This document shows positions 17,851-26,928 of a stretch of DNA of 64,000 nucleotides, in pieces (position 1 is the first letter of the stretch; the number at the start of each line of letters is the position of its first letter). The notes beneath the pieces were generated by a model. The model was given only the letters and a program-made list of their open reading frames with translations. It was not told where the DNA came from and did not search any database. The stretch comes from Pseudarthrobacter sp. NIBRBAC000502772 (GTDB lineage: Bacteria > Actinomycetota > Actinomycetes > Actinomycetales > Micrococcaceae). The position numbers were made by a program, and so were the translations under genes. Where the stretch lies: assembly GCF_006517235.1 (NCBI RefSeq), contig NZ_CP041188.1, positions 4,092,001-4,156,000 on the forward strand, read 5' to 3'.

Positions 17851-18804
17851 ATGACCATCCCGGAAACCGCACCAACCTTCCCCCGCGCACAAGCGGAACG
17901 CACAACGGCGGGAGGCACGACGGCGGGAGGCACCCAGGTGCCGACGTCGCCGCCCGTCCCGGCCCGCCGCCGTCGTACTGGCCGCCGGCTGTCCACGCGC
18001 CGGGCGCTGATCTATGTGGCCCTCCTGGTGGCCGTGACCGCCACGCTGCTGCCGTTTGCCTGGATGCTGCTCGGCGCGTTCAAAACCCAGGGCGAGCTGC
18101 TCCGCCGGCCCATCACGTGGTGGCCGGAGCAGCCCACGCTGGAGAACTTCGTGGCCTGGTTCACCGAGCTGCAGATCGGCACGTTTTTCCTGAACAGCGT
18201 TGTGGTGGCCGTGTTCACGGTGCTCGGCAACCTGCTGTTCTGCTCGATGGTGGGCTACGCGCTGGCGAAGATAGACTTCCCCGGCAAGCGTTTCCTGTTC
18301 CTGCTGGTGATGGTCATGCTGATGGTCCCGGGCGTGGTGACGTTTGTGCCGCTGTTTGTCCTGGTCAGCAAACTGGGAATGGTCAGCACGTACCCGGCCC
18401 TGATCCTGCCGTTCCTCGCCGCGCCGATGGGGGTGTTCCTGATGCGGCAGTTCATCGCGGGGATCCCGGATTCGCTCATCGAGGCCGCCCGGATAGACGG
18501 CGCGGGTGAACTACGCACCTTCCTTCGGATTGTGATGCCCCTGTGCGGACCGCCGCTGGCCACGCTCGGCATCCTGACCTTTCTCGGTTCCTGGAACAAT
18601 TTCCTGTGGCCGCTGGTGGTGGCGCAGAGCGAGGAAATGTACACCCTGCCGGTGGCCCTTTCCCTTTACTCCACGGGCCAGAACGCCACGGACTACGGCC
18701 TACTCCTGGCCGGCTCGGTGCTGGTGATCACGCCCATCATCCTGCTGTTCGTTGCCCTCCAGAAGTACTTCATCCAGGGCGTCGCGGCCACCGGCATCAA
18801 GTAG
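17851..18804 (+). CDS. Sugar ABC transporter permease (MalG type)
   Basis: The 317-residue protein is the second permease of the importer. After a Thr/Gly/Arg-rich cytoplasmic N-terminus of about 45 residues come six hydrophobic helices and the coupling motif EAARIDGAGELRTFLRIVMPL (about residue 211). It begins four bases after the MalF-type gene, so both are translated together. Confidence 0.92.
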   Translation: MTIPETAPTFPRAQAERTTAGGTTAGGTQVPTSPPVPARRRRTGRRLSTRRALIYVALLVAVTATLLPFAWMLLGAFKTQGELLRRPITWWPEQPTLENFVAWFTELQIGTFFLNSVVVAVFTVLGNLLFCSMVGYALAKIDFPGKRFLFLLVMVMLMVPGVVTFVPLFVLVSKLGMVSTYPALILPFLAAPMGVFLMRQFIAGIPDSLIEAARIDGAGELRTFLRIVMPLCGPPLATLGILTFLGSWNNFLWPLVVAQSEEMYTLPVALSLYSTGQNATDYGLLLAGSVLVITPIILLFVALQKYFIQGVAATGIK

Positions 18805-18838
18805 CCGCTCCCCTGCCCAACCTCCCCGAGAGAGCCCC

Positions 18839-20788
18839 ATGACTGCACAAGCCCAGAATCACGCACGCCCCGGGACGTCCGCCACCCACGGAAACGCCGA
18901 CGAAATAGTCTTCCGGGACCTCAACGGCAACGGGATCATGGATCCCTTCGAAAACCCGGACCTCAGCCCGCAGGAACGCACTGCCGACCTAGTGGGCCGC
19001 CTCAGCCTCGAAGAAAAAGCCGGGCTGATGTTCCACACGGTCATCGAAACCGGCCCGGACGGCACCCTCCTCGAGACTCTGGGAAACATCAGCAAATCGC
19101 CCACCAGCACGGTGGTCCTCACCAAGTTCATGAACCACTTCAACGTGCACGCGCTCGGCCCCGCCCGGGAAGCCGCCTGCTGGAGCAACGCCCTGCAGGA
19201 GCTTGCCGCGCAGACCCCGCACGGGATTCCGGTGACCATCTCCACTGACCCACGGCATGCGTTCATCGAAAACTCCGGCGTCTCCTTCACCGCCGCCCAC
19301 TTTTCCCAGTGGCCGGAGCCGATCGGCCTGGCCGCGGTGGGCAGTGCCGAGCTGATCCGCCGTTTTGCCGGGATCGCACGGCAGGAATACACCGCCGTCG
19401 GGATCCGCGCGGCCCTGCACCCCACTGTTGACCTGGCCACCGAACCGCGGTGGTGCCGTCAGGCGGGAACCTTCGGGCAGGACTCGGAGCTCAGCTCGAA
19501 ATACGTCGTCGAGTACCTCCAGGGGTTCCAAGGTGAGGAACTGGGGCCGGACAGCGTTGCCTGCACCACCAAGCACTTCCCCGGCGGCGGTCCGCAGCGC
19601 GACGGCGAAGACGCGCACTTCCCCTACGGCCGGGAGCAGGTCTACCCCGGCGGCCGCTTCGACGAACACCTGGCCCCGTTCCGGGCCGCGATCGCCGAAA
19701 AGACCAGCGCCATCATGCCCTATTACGGCATGCCGGTGGGCATCGAGCTCGACGGCGAACCCGTGGAGGAAGTCGGCTTCGGCTACAACCGGCAGATCAT
19801 CACCAACCTGCTCCGGGACAAGCTCGGCTACGACGGCGTGGTGCTCAGCGACTGGGAACTGGTCAACGACAACATCGTGGGCGACCAGGTCCTGCCGGCC
19901 CGGGCGTGGGGCGTTGAACAGCTCACCGCGCCCGAACGCATGCTCAAGATCCTCAACGCCGGCGTGGACCAGTTCGGCGGCGAGGAATGCACCGAGCTGC
20001 TCATCGGCCTGGTCCGGGACGGGCTGGTCAGCGAGTCGCGTTTGGACGAGTCCGCGCGCCGGCTGCTGCTGGTCAAGTTCCAGCTGGGCCTCTTCGACAA
20101 CCCGTTCGTGGACGAGGACGCCGCGGCCACCGTCGTGGGGAACGCCGGATTCCGGCGCGAAGGACACCGCGCGCAGTCCCGGTCCGTCACGGTGCTCACC
20201 AACGGAACGTCCGACGTCGGGCCCTCCCTTCCGCTTTCCGGCTCACCTGCCGTCTATGTGGAGGGCATGGACCCGCTGAGTCTTGAGGGTTTCGGGACTG
20301 TGGTGCAGGACCCGGAGCAGGCGAATGTTGCGGTGATCCGGCTGCATTCGCCGTGGGACCACCGCAACGACCTGTTCCTGGAGGAACATTTCCATGCTGG
20401 GAGCCTGGACTTCCCGCCCGGCCTTGTCTCGCGGCTGCGCGCGCTGGCGGAAAAAGTACCTCTGGTCATTGACGTGCGGCTGGACCGCCCCGCAATCCTC
20501 ACCCCGCTAACCGGCTTCGCGTCCGCCGTGGTGGGCACGTTCGGCGTTTCGGACACCGCGCTCCTGGACGCCCTGTTCGGACGCATCGCTCCCGAAGGAC
20601 GCCTGCCGTTCGAGATCCCGCGGTCGATGGATGCCGTGCGGGCCTCCCGGTCGGACGTCCCCGGCGATACCGCCGATTCCCTTTTCCCGTTCGGGCACGG
20701 CCTGAGCCTGCCGGCGCCGGCAACGGCCGCGTCTGCCACCTCTGCAACGGCCACCTCCACAACGGACACGTTAGGACAGACCCCATGA
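18839..20788 (+). CDS. Glycoside hydrolase family 3 beta-glucosidase
   Basis: The 649-residue enzyme has the GH3 N-terminal barrel (KAGLMFHTVIETG, ISTDPRHAF, then TKHFPGGGPQRDGEDAHF) with the probable nucleophile Asp in VVLSDWEL (about residue 340), followed by the alpha/beta C-terminal domain ending in FPFGHGLS. No signal peptide is seen, so it should act in the cytoplasm on imported oligosaccharides. It is fourth in the LacI-controlled operon and its stop overlaps the start of the exported GH144-like enzyme (ATGA). Known GH3 members beside GH144 enzymes act on sophoro-oligosaccharides; that specificity is inferred here. Confidence 0.9.
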   Translation: MTAQAQNHARPGTSATHGNADEIVFRDLNGNGIMDPFENPDLSPQERTADLVGRLSLEEKAGLMFHTVIETGPDGTLLETLGNISKSPTSTVVLTKFMNHFNVHALGPAREAACWSNALQELAAQTPHGIPVTISTDPRHAFIENSGVSFTAAHFSQWPEPIGLAAVGSAELIRRFAGIARQEYTAVGIRAALHPTVDLATEPRWCRQAGTFGQDSELSSKYVVEYLQGFQGEELGPDSVACTTKHFPGGGPQRDGEDAHFPYGREQVYPGGRFDEHLAPFRAAIAEKTSAIMPYYGMPVGIELDGEPVEEVGFGYNRQIITNLLRDKLGYDGVVLSDWELVNDNIVGDQVLPARAWGVEQLTAPERMLKILNAGVDQFGGEECTELLIGLVRDGLVSESRLDESARRLLLVKFQLGLFDNPFVDEDAAATVVGNAGFRREGHRAQSRSVTVLTNGTSDVGPSLPLSGSPAVYVEGMDPLSLEGFGTVVQDPEQANVAVIRLHSPWDHRNDLFLEEHFHAGSLDFPPGLVSRLRALAEKVPLVIDVRLDRPAILTPLTGFASAVVGTFGVSDTALLDALFGRIAPEGRLPFEIPRSMDAVRASRSDVPGDTADSLFPFGHGLSLPAPATAASATSATATSTTDTLGQTP

Positions 20789-22434
20789 ACCAGCACGTTG
20801 AGCCGAACCCGAGAATCTCCAGCGCCACCCGCCGCCAGCTCCTGGCCGGTGCGGCAGCGTTCGCCGTCTCGGGCCTCGCCGCGGCCACCGCGACACCGGG
20901 CTACGCTGCCCAGCTTGCAGCGTCCGCGGCATCCACAGCATCCGGCCTGGCATCGCCCCTGCCGCGTGCCCGGAACAAGGAGGGCATCGACCGGAAGATC
21001 ATCAACCGCTGGGCGCACGACACCTGGCGGTCGTTGGTGGCGATGACCGATCCCGCAACCGGCCTTCCGGCCGACTACATCGGCGAATCCATCACCGCGC
21101 CCAAGCGCAGCGGCTTCACGTCGCCCACCAACATCGGCGGCTACATGTGGAGCACCGTGGTGGCGCGGGAACTGAACATCATCAGCGCCGACGAGTGCCG
21201 GGAGCGGCTGACCCGCACGCTCACCACCTTGGCCGGGCTCAAGCACCACGAGCCCAGCGGCATGCTTTACAACTGGTACGACGAAGCCACCGGTGAGGTC
21301 ATCACCATCTGGCCGGAGAACGGGAACCCCGTGGCGCCGTTTATGTCCAGCGTGGACAACGGCTGGTTCGCCGCGGCCCTCATGACGGTTCGCAACGCCG
21401 AGCCGAAGGTTGCCGGTCTGGCCAACACCATCCTCGGCAGGATGGATTTCGGGATCTTCTACAACAAGGACGCCCGGCCCGGTGTGGCCGCCGGCCTGCT
21501 GCGCGGAGGGTTCTACGACGTCAAACCACCGGCCGAAACAGTCCCGGGCAACTACCTCGGCAAGGGCCCTGACGTTTTCTATACGATGAACCACTACGAC
21601 GTCACCAACTCCGAGCCGCGCATCGCCACCTACATCGGCATCGCCCTGGGCCAGCTTCCGCCGGCGCACTACTTCGCCACCATGCGGGTCTTCCCGGACA
21701 CATGCGACTGGTCCTGGCAGGAGCAGAAGCCGGTCGGCGAGCACCGGACGTACCAGGGCATCGACGTCTTCGAAGGCGCCTACACCTACCGCGGGATGCG
21801 GATCGTGCCGAGCTGGGGCGGGGACATGTTTGAGTCGCTGATGCCCGATCTGTTCGTCCCGGAATCCACCTGGGCGCCGAAGGCCTGGGGCGTCAACCAC
21901 CCCCTGACCGTCCGGGCGCAACGCGAATTCGGCCTGGACGACGCCAAGTACGGCTACTGGGGCTTCTCCCCCGCCAGCCATCCCAACGGCGGGTACTCCG
22001 AGTGGGGGGTGGACATCCTGGGCATGAGCAGCGACGGATACCCGTCCGACGTCGAACGCACCAGCGTTGACGTCGGCTTCGAGGGCTGCCGTCCGGCCAC
22101 CAACCCGACGCCGGCCTGGGGCGACGGCGTGGTGACTCCGCACGCGGCGTTCCTCGCCATGGAATACGAACCCCGTGAGGCGTTCGACAACCTGGTGAAG
22201 ATCGAACGGGACCTTGGCGCCTACGGCCCAGGCGGATTCTTCGATGCCGTGGCCGTGAAGTCCGGCACCATCGCCCGGCGGCACCTCTCACTGGACCAGG
22301 CCATGGTGCTGGGCGCCATCGGCAACGTGTTCGGCAACAACGTGATCCGCCGCAACTTTGTCCGGGGCGAAGTGGAAGCGGTCATCAGGCCGCTCATCGC
22401 AGAAGAGGAGTTCGGCGCCGGCCTGATCGGCTAG
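20785..22434 (+). CDS. Tat-exported glucoamylase-like (PF10091/GH144-type) hydrolase
   Basis: The 549-residue protein begins with a twin-arginine signal (ATRRQLLAGAAAFAVSG, residues 13-29) and an Ala-rich export region. The mature part shows the pattern of the glucoamylase-like family: TNIGGYMWSTVVARELNII, then MLYNWYD, VDNGWFAAALM, GGYSEWGVDILGM, TPHAAFLAMEYEP and YGPGGFFDAVA. This family includes the GH144 endo-beta-1,2-glucanases and related enzymes. With the importer and cytoplasmic GH3 it would digest a beta-glucan outside the cell. The assignment to GH144 rather than an uncharacterised neighbour family is an inference from pattern memory and was not searched. Confidence 0.75.
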   Translation: MNQHVEPNPRISSATRRQLLAGAAAFAVSGLAAATATPGYAAQLAASAASTASGLASPLPRARNKEGIDRKIINRWAHDTWRSLVAMTDPATGLPADYIGESITAPKRSGFTSPTNIGGYMWSTVVARELNIISADECRERLTRTLTTLAGLKHHEPSGMLYNWYDEATGEVITIWPENGNPVAPFMSSVDNGWFAAALMTVRNAEPKVAGLANTILGRMDFGIFYNKDARPGVAAGLLRGGFYDVKPPAETVPGNYLGKGPDVFYTMNHYDVTNSEPRIATYIGIALGQLPPAHYFATMRVFPDTCDWSWQEQKPVGEHRTYQGIDVFEGAYTYRGMRIVPSWGGDMFESLMPDLFVPESTWAPKAWGVNHPLTVRAQREFGLDDAKYGYWGFSPASHPNGGYSEWGVDILGMSSDGYPSDVERTSVDVGFEGCRPATNPTPAWGDGVVTPHAAFLAMEYEPREAFDNLVKIERDLGAYGPGGFFDAVAVKSGTIARRHLSLDQAMVLGAIGNVFGNNVIRRNFVRGEVEAVIRPLIAEEEFGAGLIG

Positions 22435-22457
22435 AACGCTCTCTCCCGTCTCCCACG

Positions 22458-22520
22458 CGTTGCTCTATCACTTACAGTCCCTTCCGAAGCCGGATAGGGA
22501 CTGCAAGTGATAGGGCAACG
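22458..22520. terminator. Long inverted repeat between the glucan operon and the PhoX gene
   Basis: Two 25-base arms (22458-22482 and 22496-22520) are complementary except at two positions, and weaker pairing continues outward. It lies between convergent genes ending at 22434 and 22535, so a bidirectional terminator is likely. There is no strong T-run. Confidence 0.65.
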
Positions 22521-22534
22521 TGGCGGGAGGGGTG

Positions 22535-24607
22535 TTAGGCGTCGGTGCGGAACACCTGGATCACGGACGGACGGGGTGCGCGCGCCTCGCCGCGGGCCGG
22601 CGTCGCGCCTTCCTTAACGTAGTCCGGGAAGAACGAGCTCTGCTTCTCGAACGAGCCATCCTCACCCGGGTGCTGCACGGCCACGAACACGGTGCGCTCG
22701 TCGTCGTGGATGATCGGTCCGCAGGTCTCGCCTTCCTTCGGCACGGCCAGGAACTGCTCCACCTTGCCACGTTCGGCGCCTTCGAGGGTGACCTTGAAGA
22801 GGCCGTCGGCCTTGCCGATTCCGGCGGGGGCGCCGTCGGTGGAGATCCAGAGGTTGCCCACGGAGTCGAACGCGAGGTTGTCCGGGCAGGAGATGGGCGA
22901 GACCTTGTCCACCGGGAAGCCGGAGAAGTAGGTGAACTTGTCGGTGGCGGGATCGCCGCAGACCATGAGCAGGTTCCACGTAAAGGCAGTGGAGGTCTGG
23001 TCGCCGGTTTCGGTGATTTCCACGATGTGGCCGTCACGGTTTTCGTTGCGCGGGTTGACCTCGTTGGCGGCTTCGTTCGAGCCGACGCCGCGGTTGGAGT
23101 TGTTGGTGCAGGCCACGTAGACCTTGCCGGTGTGCAGGCTGGGCTCAACGTCCTCGGCACGGTCCATCTTGGTGGGGCCAACCTTGTCGGCGGCAACGCG
23201 GGTGTAGACCAGAACTTCTTCAACAGTCATTTCCGGTACTGCAGAGACTCCGTTCTCCACCAGCGCGAGCCACTCGCCCGTGCCGTCGAACGCACCGTCT
23301 GCCGGCACTTCGCTGGCCTTGAAATCGGCTGAGTTTCCGGTGAACCGAGCCACGTAGAGGTTGCCGGCGGAGAGGAGCGTCATGTTGTGCTGGCGGTTGC
23401 CCTCGATGTACTTGTCCTTGGACACGAACTTGTAGAGGTAGTCGAAGCGCTCGTCGTCGCCGGAGTAAGCCACCACGTGCCCGGATTCGGCGATGATGAC
23501 GTTGGCGCCCTCGTGCTTGAAGCGGCCCAACGAGGAGTGCTTCTTCGGGGTGGACGTCGGATCGAACGGGTCAACCTCAACAATGTAGCCGAAGCGGTTG
23601 GCCTCGTTCTCGTAGCCGGGTTTGCGGGTGTCGAAGCGCTCGTCATCAATTTCCCACTGGCGGGCGGTGGCCTTGTCGGTGAGGCCGTAACGCTTGTCAT
23701 AAGCGGAGGTACCCGGGGAGCGGAAGTAACCGTTAAAGTTTTCCTCGCCGGAGAGGATGGTGCCCCACGGGGTGGTGCCGCCGGCGCAGTTACCCAGCGT
23801 GCCCTTGATGAAGCGGCCGTCGCGGTCCTTCACCGTCTTGACTAGCTCCGAGCCGGCGGCGGGGCCGGTCAGTTCGTAGACTGTGTTGTTCAGGAGGCGG
23901 CGGTTCAGCGGCGCGCCCTTGACGTAGGTCCACGGCTTGTTCTTGTTTTTGCGCTCCAGCTCGACGACGGACAGGCCGTGTGCAGCCTGGCCCACTGCGC
24001 GGACGTCGGCAGCGGGCATGGACGGCGGGAACATGATGCCGTCGTTGGTGTATTCGTGGTTCGCGAACAGCACGGCCCGGCGGCCCTTGGTGTTCGGGAT
24101 CTCCAGGATGTCCGTGTAGTCGCAGTTGTAGCCGAACTGCTTTTCCTGCGCGGCGGCCGTCTGGTTGTTCAGGTCGAAGTCCGGGGTGCCGTTGAAGATC
24201 GGGTCACCCCAGCGGATCACGGGCTGCCAGGTGAAGCCTTCCGGAACGGTGACGGCGTCGACGGCGGCATCCACCGGAGCGATCGGCGTGAACTTCAGCT
24301 TCGCCTTGGCGAAGCCTTCCTTAGCTGCCGGCGCCAGGCCGGGGCCGCCGGCAACTGCCGGTTCCGCTGAGGTAATGGCGCTGCCAAGTACGACGGCGAG
24401 CGCACCGGCGGCGCCGAAGCCCAGGGCGGCGCGGCGGGACATGGTGGCGGACGCAATGTCCCGGAAATAGCTGTTGGAGCTCGTGTTGCAGACATCGCCG
24501 GAGCAGGCGTTGTCGCACTTCAAGGCGCACGTGACGGCGCTGCGCTTGCCCTTGGTGTGGCCGAGCATGGGCAGCAGGGTGAACTTGCGGGCTGTCGTTT
24601 CAGACAA
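22535..24607 (-). CDS. PhoX-family (DUF839) alkaline phosphatase, Tat-exported
   Basis: This 690-residue protein matches the PhoX/DUF839 family of secreted Ca2+/Fe3+-dependent phosphatases that free phosphate from organic esters. After an N-terminal Cys-rich segment (TCALKCDNAC) typical of actinobacterial members comes a twin-arginine signal (MSRRAALGFGAAGALAVVLG, about residues 55-74). Later family segments include GTILSGEENFNGYF and FKHEGANVIIAESGHVVAYSGDDERFDYLYKFV (from about residue 355). I place the start at TTG 24607, which has GGAGG six bases upstream. A PHO-box-like direct repeat upstream suggests induction by phosphate starvation. Confidence 0.9.
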   Translation of the reverse strand: MSETTARKFTLLPMLGHTKGKRSAVTCALKCDNACSGDVCNTSSNSYFRDIASATMSRRAALGFGAAGALAVVLGSAITSAEPAVAGGPGLAPAAKEGFAKAKLKFTPIAPVDAAVDAVTVPEGFTWQPVIRWGDPIFNGTPDFDLNNQTAAAQEKQFGYNCDYTDILEIPNTKGRRAVLFANHEYTNDGIMFPPSMPAADVRAVGQAAHGLSVVELERKNKNKPWTYVKGAPLNRRLLNNTVYELTGPAAGSELVKTVKDRDGRFIKGTLGNCAGGTTPWGTILSGEENFNGYFRSPGTSAYDKRYGLTDKATARQWEIDDERFDTRKPGYENEANRFGYIVEVDPFDPTSTPKKHSSLGRFKHEGANVIIAESGHVVAYSGDDERFDYLYKFVSKDKYIEGNRQHNMTLLSAGNLYVARFTGNSADFKASEVPADGAFDGTGEWLALVENGVSAVPEMTVEEVLVYTRVAADKVGPTKMDRAEDVEPSLHTGKVYVACTNNSNRGVGSNEAANEVNPRNENRDGHIVEITETGDQTSTAFTWNLLMVCGDPATDKFTYFSGFPVDKVSPISCPDNLAFDSVGNLWISTDGAPAGIGKADGLFKVTLEGAERGKVEQFLAVPKEGETCGPIIHDDERTVFVAVQHPGEDGSFEKQSSFFPDYVKEGATPARGEARAPRPSVIQVFRTDA

Positions 24608-24674
24608 GGGGTGCCTCCAAATTTACGATCGGGTCCCGGCCACCCTTTCAGCCGCGTCCGACGCCCAGCCGTCA

Positions 24675-24696
24675 GCCGGGTGAAGTTCCGGTTAAC
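24675..24696 (-). promoter_or_regulatory. PHO-box-like direct repeat upstream of the phosphatase gene
   Basis: On the minus strand the sequence reads GTTAACCGGAA followed directly by CTTCACCCGGC, two 11-base units close to the actinobacterial PhoP direct-repeat consensus GTTCACC plus four bases. It lies about 70-90 bases before the TTG start of the PhoX gene, where a PhoP-activated promoter would be expected. Confidence 0.5.
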
Positions 24697-24720
24697 CCCG
24701 CGTGACCTGCAGGAATACCC

Positions 24721-24780
24721 ATCGATTGCTCCGTAGCGGCCCTTTTGGAGCCTCTAAAGGGCCGTTACGGAGCAGTCGAT
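24721..24780 (-). terminator. Long hairpin overlapping the end of menC
   Basis: Arms 24721-24745 and 24756-24780 pair over 25 bases with two mismatches. One arm includes the last codons and stop of menC. The shape suggests a terminator of menC, but no T-run follows on the minus strand. Confidence 0.6.
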
Positions 24781-25790
24781 GCCGCGAGGAGGGCGTGGAC
24801 CCTGGCGAGGCGGGCCAGCCACCAGTCGCGGCGTTCCGCGGAAGCCGCATACTGCTCCAGCAGCCCGGCGTCGGCGGCGACGTCGCGGAGACGGATAGCG
24901 CCGTCGTCGGCCACCAGGGGATCCAGCGTGATGTCCGAGGCGAACAGCGACACCGTCCCCAGCCCGCACGCATACGGCAGCTCGGGCAGGGCAGCGGCCA
25001 GCGCCAGCCCGGCGCGGATGCCCACGGAGGTGTCCAGCGCGGAACTGACGACGGCGGGGAGCCCGGCCTGCGCCACGATGTCCAGCGCACGCCGCACTCC
25101 CCCGAGCGGCGCGACCTTAACAACCAGCAGATCCGCCGCGCCGGCCCGCGCCACCTTAAGCGGATCGGATTCCTTGCGCACGCTTTCGTCGGCGGCGATC
25201 AGCACCGGCGTTCCCGCGGCGCGCAGCTGCCGCCGCACTTCCGCGAGCCCCTCAATCGACGGCACCGGCTGCTCGGCATATTCAAGTCCGACGGCGACCA
25301 GCCGGGTGAGTGCCGCCACCGCAGTGGGCACATCCCAGCCGCCGTTGGCGTCGACGCGGATGGCGGCGTCCGGCAACGCGGAACGGACGGCGGCGACCCG
25401 GGCGGCGTCGTCGTCGAGCGTCTGCCCGTGCTCGGCCACCTTGACCTTGACGGCGTCCACCCGGCCGAACCGGGCCAGGACCTCCGGCACGCGGTCCGCG
25501 GAAACGGCGGGAACGGTGGCGTTGACGGGGATCACCGAACGGACGGGCGAAGGGAAACCGTGCCAGCCGGCCTCGATGGTGGCGGCGAGCCAGCGGGAAG
25601 CCTCGGCGTCGGCGTATTCGGGGAACGGGCAGAACTCGCCCCAGCCGAGCGGGCCGCGCAGCAGCAGCGTTTCGCGTTCCATAATGCCGCGGAACTTCAC
25701 CCGCATGGGCAGGCTGACCACGTGGGCAGTGGCGAGCAGTTCGTCCAGGGAGGGGAAGGCGGCGGGCGGCAGGGCGGCGTCGGCGGGCAT
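24765..25790 (-). CDS. menC: o-Succinylbenzoate synthase
   Basis: The 341-residue enolase-superfamily enzyme dehydrates SHCHC to o-succinylbenzoate in menaquinone synthesis. The N-terminal capping part (SLPMRVKFRGIMERE, GWGEFCPFPEY) is typical of actinobacterial MenC. The barrel carries the catalytic lysines in AVKVKVAE (about residue 118) and metal ligands in RVDANGGWD (about 150), then EQPVPSIE and ADESVRKE. It is separated from menD and menF by ten or more kilobases. The ATG at 25790 is preceded by the corA gene, which ends 21 bases upstream on the same strand. Confidence 0.92.
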   Translation of the reverse strand: MPADAALPPAAFPSLDELLATAHVVSLPMRVKFRGIMERETLLLRGPLGWGEFCPFPEYADAEASRWLAATIEAGWHGFPSPVRSVIPVNATVPAVSADRVPEVLARFGRVDAVKVKVAEHGQTLDDDAARVAAVRSALPDAAIRVDANGGWDVPTAVAALTRLVAVGLEYAEQPVPSIEGLAEVRRQLRAAGTPVLIAADESVRKESDPLKVARAGAADLLVVKVAPLGGVRRALDIVAQAGLPAVVSSALDTSVGIRAGLALAAALPELPYACGLGTVSLFASDITLDPLVADDGAIRLRDVAADAGLLEQYAASAERRDWWLARLARVHALLAASTAP

Positions 25791-25811
25791 GGATTCACTG
25801 TACCGGCAGCG

Positions 25812-26828
25812 CTAAATCCACTTGTTGTGCTTGAAGGTCCAGTAGAGCCCCAGCCCCATGGCAACCATCAGGCCCAGGGCAAACGGGTAGCCGAAGACCC
25901 AGTTCAGCTCGGGCATGCTGGTGAAATTCATGCCGTAAATGGTGCCTACCAGCGTGGGCGCAAACAGGATGGCCGCCCACGACGAAATGCGTTTCACCTG
26001 CTCGCTCTGGGCGAAGCTGGATTCGGTGAGCTTGCGCATTTCGTCGTTCTGCCGCTGCGCCACCAACGCCGCGTTAACGGCCAGGGCGTTCTGCAGCAGT
26101 GCGCGGAAGGACGCCACCCGTTCATTCAGCCGGATCACGTGGTCCAGCACGTCGCGGAAGTGGTCCTGCAGCTCGGGACCGGGTGCGCGCTCCGGTGTTC
26201 CGGCCGCGAGGGCCTGGAGGATGCCAACCAACGGACTGGTGGCGCGCTGGAAGGTGATGACCTGGCGCGAGAGCTCGTAGATCCGGCGCGACACGTCCGG
26301 ATCGGCGCCGAAGAGGTCGTCCTCGATCTCGTCCACATCGTTCTCCAGCCCCGCGGCCACGGGTTCGTACTCGTCCACCACCTGGTCCAGGATCCCGTAC
26401 AGCACGGCCTCCGGGCCCAGGGCGAGGAACTCGGGCGTGGATTCCATCCGCTGGCGCACCTTGGCCAGGTCCGGAGATTCGGCGTGGCGGACGGTGATCA
26501 CATAATCGGCGCCGACAAAAACGTGAATCTCGCCGAAGTCCACTTTCTCCACGTCGTCGAGGTAGCGGGCGGGGCGGAGCACCAGGAAGACGCATTCGCC
26601 GTAGTGCTCCAGCTTGGCCCGCTGGTGCCCGGCCAGGGCGTCCTCCACGGCAAGGGGGCTCAGGTCGAATTCCTCGGCCACCGACCTGATTTCGTTGGCG
26701 TCCGGGCGGTACAGTCCGATCCACGCCATTCCTTCGCGCTGCCTCAGGACGAAATACGTCTCGTCCAAGCTGACGGGGTCCGCCGTCCTGACACCGTCCA
26801 CGTACACCGCGTTATCGATGATGGTCAT
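25812..26828 (-). CDS. corA: CorA-family Mg2+/Co2+ transporter
   Basis: This 338-residue CorA protein has the long soluble N-terminal domain and two C-terminal transmembrane helices with the pore signature YGMNFTSMPELNW between them (about residues 297-309), slightly different from the classical GMNF-MPE loop spacing but intact. The protein imports Mg2+ passively as a pentamer. I place the start at ATG 26828, which has AAGGAGG just upstream and gives the usual family length. MenC follows after 21 bases, so they may share a transcript. Confidence 0.93.
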   Translation of the reverse strand: MTIIDNAVYVDGVRTADPVSLDETYFVLRQREGMAWIGLYRPDANEIRSVAEEFDLSPLAVEDALAGHQRAKLEHYGECVFLVLRPARYLDDVEKVDFGEIHVFVGADYVITVRHAESPDLAKVRQRMESTPEFLALGPEAVLYGILDQVVDEYEPVAAGLENDVDEIEDDLFGADPDVSRRIYELSRQVITFQRATSPLVGILQALAAGTPERAPGPELQDHFRDVLDHVIRLNERVASFRALLQNALAVNAALVAQRQNDEMRKLTESSFAQSEQVKRISSWAAILFAPTLVGTIYGMNFTSMPELNWVFGYPFALGLMVAMGLGLYWTFKHNKWI

Positions 26829-26928
26829 GGCCGGGCCTCCTTGTCGGAACATCGCCTGACCCCAGTGTTCCTTTCGCGCTCCCAGTCGTCCAGAGTGCCC
26901 AGTCGTCCAGAGTGCGGGCAGGCGGGCC

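Noticed and set aside
20254..22284. 676-residue minus-strand frame opposite GH3 and the GH144-like gene
   Set aside because: Antisense shadow; both plus-strand genes have clear family motifs and coupled starts.
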